DNA from: Allosphingosinicella sp.
GTDB lineage: Bacteria > Pseudomonadota > Alphaproteobacteria > Sphingomonadales > Sphingomonadaceae
Direction: 5' to 3'
Assembly (NCBI GenBank): GCA_030146745.1
Contig: JASLBD010000018.1
Span: 1 to 5,808 of the forward strand
DNA length: 5,808 nucleotides
In this document: piece after piece, positions 1 through 5,135 of the stretch
How the letters are laid out: each line of letters starts with the position of its first letter
Numbering within the stretch: position 1 is the stretch's first letter
The notes under the pieces: generated by a model
What the model was told of the DNA's origin: nothing
Database searches by the model: none
Seen by the model: the letters and a program-made list of their open reading frames with translations, nothing else
Program-made: the position numbers and the translations under genes

Positions 1-482
1 TGGTGGATGTCCTCATATTGCTCGCGGGTACCGTCGCCCTCGAGGAAGACGGTGTAGGTCAGGCGGCGGAATCCCGGCGGCACTTTCTCGTCGATTCCGA
101 GGCAGCCGCGCAGGTCGATCTCGCTCTCGGTCTCGATCCGGCACGACCGAAGGGCGATCCCGCGAAGCGACGCCTGACCGGCATAGCCGACCACCATGCA
201 CGCGTTGACCGCCGACATGAGCAGCTCCTGCGGACTGGGCGCGGTATCGGTGCCGAGCATTTCGTGCGGCTCGTCGGCGACGATGGTGAAGCTGCGTGGG
301 ACTTCCTTGCCGCGGATCGTGCAGGAGTCGATGGTCGTCGCGGAGCGGGCCTGGCCCTGCCAGTCCGTCTTGACCCTGAAACCGACCCGGGAGGGGCCCT
401 GCTCCTCGCTCGCCAAGCTGGCCCGGTTGATCCCGGTGAGGTCGAGGCCGTTGACGGGCGGCGGCATTGGGTGGTCGAGCAT
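1..482 (-). CDS. OsmC family protein (3' end beyond window)
   Basis: 160 codons are visible; the C-terminus lies past the left edge. Family members are usually about 170-190 residues, so perhaps 15-30 are missing. OsmC/Ohr relatives are small cytoplasmic alpha/beta proteins, and several are thiol peroxidases that reduce organic hydroperoxides. Seen here: an N-terminal MPPPVNGLDL segment (residues 6-15), a strand with TDWQGQARS (39-47), the core FTIVADEPHEMLGTD (65-79), and the hallmark helix SPQELLMSAVNACM (83-96), whose Cys95 is the expected reactive cysteine. LRGCLGID follows (124-131). The second catalytic Cys of true Ohr proteins would lie in or beyond the missing end, so peroxidase activity cannot be judged. 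I chose ATG 482 because GGAG sits 9 nt upstream; a GTG five codons earlier is possible. It is probably the last visible gene of a three-gene operon, 20 nt after the preceding stop. The family assignment is firm; the substrate is unknown. Confidence 0.9.
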   Translation of the reverse strand, partial: MLDHPMPPPVNGLDLTGINRASLASEEQGPSRVGFRVKTDWQGQARSATTIDSCTIRGKEVPRSFTIVADEPHEMLGTDTAPSPQELLMSAVNACMVVGYAGQASLRGIALRSCRIETESEIDLRGCLGIDEKVPPGFRRLTYTVFLEGDGTREQYEDIH

Positions 483-502
483 GTTCGAAATCTCCACGGT
501 GG

Positions 503-816
503 TCAGTGCGAAGCCGCGACTGAGGGCTTCCCAAGGCCCCGGGCGGCGGTCGAAGGAGCCGCCGGCGTGGCGGCAAACTGGATGTGGCCGGGGCGCGAGG
601 CGCCGGGCGCAGCGTCGGCCGCGCGCTTCGAGCCGCCGATGGCGAGCCCGGTGAGGGCTTTCAGGCCGCGCTCGAACACGGCGCCGGCCTCATCGAATTC
701 AGGAGGAAGCGGCGGCGGAGGTCGAGCTGCGCTTCGGGGGAAAGGACGTCCTCGACCTGCCAGGCCCTTTTGACCGAGGAGGCGAGGACGTCGCTGAAGT
801 TGAAAGCATGATACAT
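503..816 (-). pseudogene. Frameshifted small gene between the membrane miniprotein and OsmC
   Basis: Reading from ATG 816 (GGGAAGGG 5 nt upstream) gives 51 codons beginning MYHAFNFSDVLASS and ending at TGA 661-663. Around residue 38 the well-biased frame switches. From about position 700 the frame starting EFDEAGAVFERGLKAL has strongly GC-ending codons and runs to a TGA at 503-505, 20 nt before the OsmC start. Adding one base in the CTTCCTCCTG stretch (about 701-710) joins the halves into one product of about 104 residues, reading LRRRFLPEFDEAG at the junction. From memory only, the N-terminus resembles longer (about 300 residue) hypothetical proteins of proteobacteria that begin MYxAFNFxDVLA. 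If so, this copy is also truncated and its tail is unrelated. The defect may be a true mutation, a sequencing error or, less likely, recoding. The second half is Ala-rich with no recognised motif. No function is assigned. Confidence 0.55.
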
Positions 817-840
817 CTCTACCCTTCCCGGTCGCGCCGC

Positions 841-984
841 TCAGGCGAGCGTCGAGACGTGGGCGGGCTGCTGCATCGCAAGGACGGTCACCGCGCCGCT
901 GAGGACGGCGGAGGACGATCCAAGCGCGGCCGCGGCGAGCAGCACCAGCTGCAGGCGGCTTTTCTTGGCGTTGATGGCGGTCAT
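841..984 (-). CDS. Small single-span membrane protein, 47 aa
   Basis: ATG 984 to TGA 841, 47 residues. GGAG lies 7 nt before the ATG, a good Shine-Dalgarno. Codons are strongly GC-ending in this frame, which supports real coding. The short N-terminus has a basic patch (AKKSR, residues 6-10). It is followed by an Ala/Leu/Val-rich hydrophobic stretch (about 11-37, LQLVLLAAAALGSSSAVLSG then AVTVLAM) and a short polar tail QQPAHVSTLA. This fits one transmembrane helix with the N-terminus inside by the positive-inside rule. A signal peptide is possible but would leave almost nothing mature. It is the first gene of the operon that continues into the frameshifted gene (24 nt gap) and OsmC, and it faces the sensor kinase across the divergent promoter region. 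I do not recognise a named family. Confidence 0.65.
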   Translation of the reverse strand: MTAINAKKSRLQLVLLAAAALGSSSAVLSGAVTVLAMQQPAHVSTLA

Positions 985-1075
985 TTCCTATCTCCGAACA
1001 GGCGCGGCAACGAACGCCGCGACCGCGCCCTTCTGGAGCCGACTCTTGTCCGGCCTATTCCGCGGCGCGGGGAAA

Positions 1076-1093
1076 ATTGTGTCAATTGTTACA
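1076..1093. promoter_or_regulatory. Candidate operator: tandem 9-bp direct repeat
   Basis: ATTGTGTCA (1076-1084) is followed directly by ATTGTTACA (1085-1093), 7 of 9 positions identical. Tandem direct half-sites in an AT-rich patch are the typical target of OmpR/PhoB-family dimers, although their usual repeat unit is 10-11 bp. The site overlaps the candidate minus-strand -35 element and lies about 60 nt upstream of the kinase start. The regulator at 3823 or another factor could act here on either operon. This is inference from pattern and position only. Confidence 0.3.
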
Positions 1094-1141
1094 GAAAGGC
1101 GGTTTTAGCCGATGCCCGCCGACGCTATAAGCGCCGCGACT

Positions 1142-1147
1142 GGGGAG
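1142..1147 (+). promoter_or_regulatory. Shine-Dalgarno that sets the kinase start
   Basis: GGGGAG lies 6 nt before ATG 1154. The in-frame ATG 42 nt upstream (1112) has no purine-rich site before it and would lie upstream of the transcript start if CTATAA at 1125-1130 is the -10 element. ATG 1154 is therefore preferred. Confidence 0.6.
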
Positions 1148-1153
1148 TCGGGG

Positions 1154-3826
1154 ATGGGTACGGTAGCAGAAGAAGGCGAGATCGCCTGCGTCGTCGCGAG
1201 CGTGATCAGCTCGTCGCTGAACTGCCTGCTGCTGCTCGACGAGCAAGGCCACATCCTCGAGTTCAACCGCGCCGCGGAGGAAGCCTATGGCTATTACCGC
1301 AGCGAGGTGGCCGGCAAGCCGATCTGGAGCCTGATCGACCGCAATCCCTCGCGCGAGGAGGACGAGGACGCGCTCGAGACCTATATCGAGCGCGGCGACG
1401 CCACGACCGGCCTTCGCGTGGTCGTCGACGTCCGGATGAAGTGCGGCGATATCGTCCCGCTCGAGATCAGCGTCACCTCGCTCGTCATCGGCGGCAAGCG
1501 CCGCTTCCTGCTGAGCCCGCGCGATCTCTCCGCGCGGCGGGCGAACGACGAGCTGGCCGAATCGAGCCGCCGCCTCGAGCTCGCCGTCGAGGGCGCCAAG
1601 CTCGGCACCTGGACCTTCGACATGGAAACCGGGCGCACCTGGTATTCCGACCGCTCGAAGGCGATGTACGGCCTGCCGCCGGACGCCGAGATGAGCACCG
1701 CCGCCATCCGCGCCTCCGTCCATCCCGATCATTGGGAAGAGGTTTCGGACCCCTATCTGCACGGCTTCACCCAGGACCGGGTCGAGGTCGAATATCGGGT
1801 GTGCTGCCCCGACGGGTCGATCCGCTGGATCTATTCGCTCGGCGCCCTCAACCGCGATTCCGAAGGCATCGCCCGGAGCGTCAGCGGAATCCATCTCGAC
1901 ATTACCGACCGCAAGCGGGCCGAGGAGGAGCGCGACGAGGCGAGGCGGACTCTCGACCTCGCCGTCGAGGGCGCCGGGCTCGGCCTGTGGTCGGTCGATC
2001 CGACGACGGGCGTGGTCTGGCATTCGGAAACCTCGCGCCGGCTGTGGGGGATGGATCCCGACATGCCGATCGATGCCGCGACCCTGAAGGAATACATCCA
2101 CCCCGACGATTGGGAGACGGTGCGCGATCCCTATCGCGAGGGCTTTCCCGAGGACATCGTCTCGCTCGAGCACCGGGTGATCTGGCCGACCGGCGAGGTG
2201 CGCTGGCTCCACGCTCTGGGCCAGGCCCAGCGCGACTCTTCGGGCACGGTGACGATGGTCACCGGAATCCATCTCGACATCACCGACCGCAAGCGCAGCG
2301 AGGCGGAGCTGGCCGAGACGCGGCGGCAGTTCGAGCTCGCCGTCGAGGGCGCCAATCTCGGCCTGTGGACGATCGATCCGAGGACCGGCGAGACCTGGTA
2401 CAGCGCCCGCTCGCGCGCGCTCTACGGAGTCGACGGCGAGATGCACCTCGACGGCACCACCCTCAAGGCCTTCATCCATCCCGACGACTGGGATGTGGTC
2501 CTCGAGTCCGCGCGCGCCGGCTTCCCCAACGATTCCGTCTCGCTCGAGCATCGGGTGATCTGGCCGAACGGCGACACGCGCTGGGTCCATTCGCTCGGGA
2601 CGGTGGTCCGCGATGCCGAGGACGAGGCGATTCTCGTCACCGGAATCCATGTCGACATCACCGACCGCAAGCGCGCCGAGCAGGAGCTGGCGCGCTCGCG
2701 CGACGCCCTCCACCAGTCGGAGAAGCTGGCCGCCCTGGGCTCGCTGCTCGCCGGGGTCAGCCACGAGCTCAACAACCCGCTCGCCGCCATCGTCGGCCAG
2801 GCCGAGATGCTCCAGGAGGACAGCGTCGGCACGCCCTTCGAGGCGCGCGGCAGGAAGATCGGCGCCGCGGCCGAACGCTGCGCCCGAATCGTCCAGACCT
2901 TCCTCGCCATGGCCCGGCAGAGGGACGCCCAGCGCAGCCTGGTCGACGTCAACGACGTCGTCGCCTCGGCCCTGGAGATCACCGAATATGCGCTTCGGAC
3001 CGCCGGCATCGGAGTCCGCGTGACGCTGGGCTCGATGCTGCCCAAGGTGCTCGGCGACCGCGACCAGCTCCATCAGGTCCTGGTCAACCTCATCGTCAAC
3101 GCCCAGCAGGCGATGCAGGGCGGCGGGACGTTCGACAAGACCCTGACCGTCAGGACCTCGGTCAGCCAGAGCGGGGAAATCCTACTCGACGTTTCCGACA
3201 CCGGACCCGGCGTGCCCGAGAAGCTGCGCGGCCGGATCTTCGACCCCTTCTTCACCACCAAGCCGCAGGGTGTCGGCACCGGAGTCGGCCTCTCCTTCTC
3301 GCACGGAATCGTCGAGGCCCATGGCGGCACTATCGTCCTCGAGCCGAGCCGCCGCGGCGCCCATTTCCGGATATCGCTGCCGGCGACCGCGCAGAGCGAC
3401 CTCGTCGCCGTGCCGATCGCCGCCGAGACCGCCGCGGAGTCGACGCCGGGCGGCAGGGCCCTGGTCGTCGAGGACGAAGGCGACGTCGCCGAGACCTTGC
3501 GCGAGCTGCTCGAGCGTGAGGGTTACGCGGTCACCGTCGCGGGCGACGGGGCCGCGGCCCTGATGGCGATCGACCGAGGCGAATACGACCTCATCCTGTC
3601 AGACCTGAGGATGCCGGGCGTGAGCGGCCCCGATCTCCACGCCCGCCTGGCCGAGACCAAGCCGCACCTCATCGACCGAATGGGTTTCGTCACCGGCGAC
3701 ACCCTCGGCTCCAGCATGGACGATTTCCTCCGCGGCTGCGGCCGCCCGGTGCTCGAAAAGCCGTTCACCAAGATCGGGGTGCGCTGCCTGATCGCGTCGA
3801 TCCTCCAGCCGAAAGTAGAGGCATGA
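1154..3826 (+). CDS. Soluble hybrid histidine kinase: 4 PAS, HisKA, HATPase_c, receiver
   Basis: 890 residues, no transmembrane segment or signal peptide, so it senses a cytoplasmic cue. Order: PAS1 (about 13-128), then three PAS-PAC units with exact 126-residue spacing (141-266, 267-392, 393-518). Each unit carries LAVEGAxLGxW, HPDxW, RWxxxLG and GIHxDITDRKR. HisKA follows (about 520-590) with the H-box SHELNNP; His537 is the autophosphorylation site. HATPase_c shows the N-box VNLIVNAQQAM (644-654), DTGPGVP (682-688), FDPFFTTK (696-703) and GTGVGLSFSHGIVEAHGG (708-725). The C-terminal receiver (about 768-887) has VVEDE (771-775), phosphoacceptor Asp817 in SDLRMPG, Thr847 and Lys869, so it looks phosphorylatable. 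No LOV cysteine motif or haem signature was recognised; the ligand is unknown. The second PAS has Cys217-Cys218 where the other two repeats have Ile-Trp. The stop overlaps the next gene by ATGA, indicating translational coupling to its likely partner. Start choice is explained under the site at 1142. Domain identity is firm, signal unknown. Confidence 0.95.
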   Translation: MGTVAEEGEIACVVASVISSSLNCLLLLDEQGHILEFNRAAEEAYGYYRSEVAGKPIWSLIDRNPSREEDEDALETYIERGDATTGLRVVVDVRMKCGDIVPLEISVTSLVIGGKRRFLLSPRDLSARRANDELAESSRRLELAVEGAKLGTWTFDMETGRTWYSDRSKAMYGLPPDAEMSTAAIRASVHPDHWEEVSDPYLHGFTQDRVEVEYRVCCPDGSIRWIYSLGALNRDSEGIARSVSGIHLDITDRKRAEEERDEARRTLDLAVEGAGLGLWSVDPTTGVVWHSETSRRLWGMDPDMPIDAATLKEYIHPDDWETVRDPYREGFPEDIVSLEHRVIWPTGEVRWLHALGQAQRDSSGTVTMVTGIHLDITDRKRSEAELAETRRQFELAVEGANLGLWTIDPRTGETWYSARSRALYGVDGEMHLDGTTLKAFIHPDDWDVVLESARAGFPNDSVSLEHRVIWPNGDTRWVHSLGTVVRDAEDEAILVTGIHVDITDRKRAEQELARSRDALHQSEKLAALGSLLAGVSHELNNPLAAIVGQAEMLQEDSVGTPFEARGRKIGAAAERCARIVQTFLAMARQRDAQRSLVDVNDVVASALEITEYALRTAGIGVRVTLGSMLPKVLGDRDQLHQVLVNLIVNAQQAMQGGGTFDKTLTVRTSVSQSGEILLDVSDTGPGVPEKLRGRIFDPFFTTKPQGVGTGVGLSFSHGIVEAHGGTIVLEPSRRGAHFRISLPATAQSDLVAVPIAAETAAESTPGGRALVVEDEGDVAETLRELLEREGYAVTVAGDGAAALMAIDRGEYDLILSDLRMPGVSGPDLHARLAETKPHLIDRMGFVTGDTLGSSMDDFLRGCGRPVLEKPFTKIGVRCLIASILQPKVEA
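1574..2707 (+). repeat. Three tandem 378-bp PAS-PAC coding repeats
   Basis: Three in-frame units (1574-1951, 1952-2329, 2330-2707), each exactly 126 codons, with no insertion or deletion between them. The motif series LAVEGA, HPDxW, EHRV/EYRV and ITDRKR recur at identical offsets. By hand count the second and third units share about 73 of 126 residues (about 58%), and several short DNA stretches are nearly identical, for example CTCGCCGTCGAGGGCGCC in all three. This points to internal duplication of one PAS module in the kinase gene. Confidence 0.85.
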
Positions 3827-4536
3827 ACGATATCGCCGCCCATGTCGTCGTCGTCGACGACGACGAGGACGTCCGCTCCACCGTCGCCGAATATCTGAGG
3901 CGCAACGGCCTTTCGGTCAGCGAGGCCGACGGCGGCGCCGCCTTGCGCGAGCTGATGGCGACGAGGCCGATCGATCTCGCCCTCCTCGACATCAACATGC
4001 CCGGCGACGACGGCCTCACCCTGGCGCGCGAAATTCGAGGTTTGGGCGACGCGGGCATCATCATGCTCACTGCCAAGAGCGACGACGTGGACCGCATCGT
4101 CGGACTGGAGATCGGCGCCGACGATTATATCACCAAGCCGTTCAACCCGCGGGAGCTGTTGGCCCGCGTCAAGGCGGTGCTGCGCCGGGCGAGCCGAGGC
4201 GGCGAGGCGCCCGCGACGATGGGGAGCGAGGTGCAGATGGGCAAATGCCGCCTCAACCTCGACGCCCGCAAGCTGTTCGAGGCGGACGGCACCGAGGTGC
4301 CGATCACCTCGATGGAGTTCGATCTCCTGAAATGCTTCGCCGAGCACCCCCGCCGGGTGCTCAGCCGCGACCAGCTTCTCGATCTGGCGCACAACAAGGA
4401 GATGGAGGCCTTCGACCGCTCGATCGACACCAGGATCGCCCGGATCCGCCGCAAGATCGAGCGCGACCCGGCCAAGCCCGAATGCCTCAAGACGGTGCGG
4501 GCGGCCGGCTACGTCTTCAACCCAGATTGCGGCTGA
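3823..4536 (+). CDS. OmpR/PhoB-family response regulator
   Basis: 237 residues, the usual length for this family. The receiver domain (about 7-122) has the acidic cluster VDDDED (11-16), phosphoacceptor Asp56 in LLDINMPG, Thr83 in MLTAK and Lys105 in TKPFNPREL. A short linker leads to a winged-helix DNA-binding domain (about 135-235) with EFDLLKCFAEHPRRVLSRDQL (165-185), the recognition-helix region DRSIDTRIARIRRKIE (198-213) and the C-terminal hairpin VRAAGYVF. It acts as a cytoplasmic dimeric transcription factor once phosphorylated. The start ATG overlaps the kinase stop as ATGA, so it is probably translated by ribosomes finishing the kinase; its own Shine-Dalgarno (GTAGAGGC) is weak. The overlap makes it the likely partner of that kinase. 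Similarity to ChvI, CpxR or other named subgroups cannot be settled by eye, so no symbol is given. Its 3' end overlaps the convergent membrane-protein gene by 20 bp. Confidence 0.95.
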   Translation: MNDIAAHVVVVDDDEDVRSTVAEYLRRNGLSVSEADGGAALRELMATRPIDLALLDINMPGDDGLTLAREIRGLGDAGIIMLTAKSDDVDRIVGLEIGADDYITKPFNPRELLARVKAVLRRASRGGEAPATMGSEVQMGKCRLNLDARKLFEADGTEVPITSMEFDLLKCFAEHPRRVLSRDQLLDLAHNKEMEAFDRSIDTRIARIRRKIERDPAKPECLKTVRAAGYVFNPDCG

Positions 4537-4984
4537 GGTCCATCCGGCGGCGAAGGCCGAGCAGCAATGCGATCGTTCCGAGGCTCGCCAGCCCGAAGAC
4601 GAAGCCGAACACCGCGCCCCCGAACGACTGGCCGACCCACCCGGCCGAGGCCCCGAAGAAGACCGCTCCGACGAGCGGGTGAAGCGGGAGGCGGACCCGG
4701 GTGAGAGTCACCAGGAACAGGCTGAGCAGCCCTGGAAGGACGCTGAACAGCACCATCATCATCGCGACTGACAGATAAAGCGCCGGCCCGCCGGAGCCTT
4801 CGCGGCTCAACGTCCCGACCAGCGCCGGAAGTCCCCAGCCCGCCGTTCGAGCGACGAGCAGGGGCGAAAGCCAGGACGCCGCCACGCTCCCAACGACAGC
4901 GCCCGAATAAACGGACGCCGCCCAGGCGAGGTAGCCGGGCTCCCAATCGGGTGCCGGATCGGGGCGGGGGGCTGGATCGGTCAC
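4517..4984 (-). CDS. Four-helix integral membrane protein of unknown function
   Basis: 155 residues from GTG 4984, the first possible start because an in-frame TAA lies four codons upstream. A Pro/Asp-rich N-terminus (MTDPAPRPDPAPD) is followed by hydrophobic stretches at about 23-46, 66-95, 101-121 and 123-144, then a basic tail LRRRMDLSRNLG. Four membrane helices in the inner membrane are likely; the basic C-terminal tail should be cytoplasmic. Small residues (Gly, Ala, Ser) are abundant in the helices. No catalytic or transporter motif is recognised, and it could be a generic small membrane protein. No Shine-Dalgarno precedes the GTG (see the promoter entry). It ends inside the last codons of the response regulator gene, tail to tail. 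High GC third positions and the coherent hydrophobicity pattern support a real gene over the overlapping frames. Confidence 0.8.
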   Translation of the reverse strand: MTDPAPRPDPAPDWEPGYLAWAASVYSGAVVGSVAASWLSPLLVARTAGWGLPALVGTLSREGSGGPALYLSVAMMMVLFSVLPGLLSLFLVTLTRVRLPLHPLVGAVFFGASAGWVGQSFGGAVFGFVFGLASLGTIALLLGLRRRMDLSRNLG

Positions 4985-4990
4985 TGCGCG

Positions 4991-5020
4991 AGGTTAGGCT
5001 GCCCGCACGGCCGCCCGCAA
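4991..5020 (-). promoter_or_regulatory. Candidate promoter for a leaderless membrane-protein mRNA
   Basis: On the minus strand, TTGCGG (5020-5015) and TAACCT (4996-4991) are separated by 18 nt. Transcription would start 6-8 nt downstream, at or next to the GTG at 4984. That agrees with the absence of a ribosome binding site there. Both hexamers are only partial matches to consensus, so this is a suggestion. Confidence 0.3.
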
Positions 5021-5021
5021 C

Positions 5022-5107
5022 CGTCATGCTGAACTTGTCTCAGGATCCAGTCCGGAGACCCGCCGGGCGAGCGGAAACCTGGACCCCGAACCGAGTTCAG
5101 GGTGACG
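5022..5107. repeat. Imperfect 29-bp inverted repeat (palindromic intergenic element)
   Basis: The left arm at 5022-5050 begins CGTCATGCTGAACTTG and the right arm at 5079-5107 ends GAGTTCAGGGTGACG. The reverse complement of the right arm matches the left at 22 of 29 positions by hand count. The 28-nt loop (5051-5078) can form a small extra TCCG/CGGA stem. From memory, elements with CATGCTGAACTTGTTTCAG-like arms are dispersed between genes in sphingomonads and related alphaproteobacteria. It lies 28 nt past the stop of the gene at 5136-5792, so the transcript hairpin could protect or end that message. There is no U-tract, so it is not a classical intrinsic terminator. Confidence 0.75.
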
Positions 5108-5135
5108 ACGGTCGATGAAGGCTAGGCCGAGCCCC

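Larger units (their letters stand above)
985..1153. promoter_or_regulatory. Divergent intergenic region with candidate promoters
   Basis: This 169-nt gap separates the minus-strand small-protein/OsmC operon from the plus-strand kinase-regulator operon and must drive both. It is GC-rich except for an AT-rich island at about 1073-1093. On the minus strand, TTGACA (1085-1080) matches the sigma-70 -35 consensus, followed after 18 nt by GGAATA (1061-1056), a weak -10; a start near 1048 would leave a leader of about 65 nt. On the plus strand the only -10-like element is CTATAA (1125-1130), without a convincing -35; it would place the transcript start near 1137. No alphaproteobacterial general-stress (EcfG-type GGAAC/CGTT) promoter was found. 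The promoter calls are inference. Confidence 0.4.

Noticed and set aside
3..773. 256-codon open frame on the plus strand at the left edge
   Set aside because: It lies antisense to the OsmC frame, which has clear family motifs including Cys95. Its own translation shows no domain.
1112..1153. Upstream ATG of the kinase adding 14 residues
   Set aside because: It has no Shine-Dalgarno, whereas ATG 1154 has GGGGAG at 6 nt. The added residues carry no domain content.
985..1153. General-stress (EcfG-type) promoter in the divergent region
   Set aside because: GGAA-like strings are present but no GGAAC and CGTT pair with 16-17 nt spacing could be found on either strand.
1082..3073. Long open frame of 663 codons on the minus strand opposite the kinase gene
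   Set aside because: GC-rich DNA produces long antisense frames opposite real genes. The plus strand has unmistakable PAS and kinase motifs, and the antisense translation has no recognisable domain.
808..3519. Long open frame of 903 codons on the plus strand
   Set aside because: Its translation is Arg/Pro/Gly-rich low complexity, typical of a shifted frame over the kinase gene. It also covers the divergent promoter region.
3523..4392. 289-codon minus-strand frame opposite the response regulator
   Set aside because: It is antisense to a regulator with all receiver and winged-helix landmarks. The residue pattern is that of a complement frame.
4509..5027. Alternative 172-codon minus-strand frame overlapping the membrane protein
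   Set aside because: It is Arg/Pro/Gly-rich with no hydrophobic helices, while the overlapping frame from 4984 gives a coherent four-helix membrane protein.
5022..5107. Classical intrinsic terminator
   Set aside because: The inverted repeat is long and imperfect, with a 28-nt loop and no T-run after either arm.
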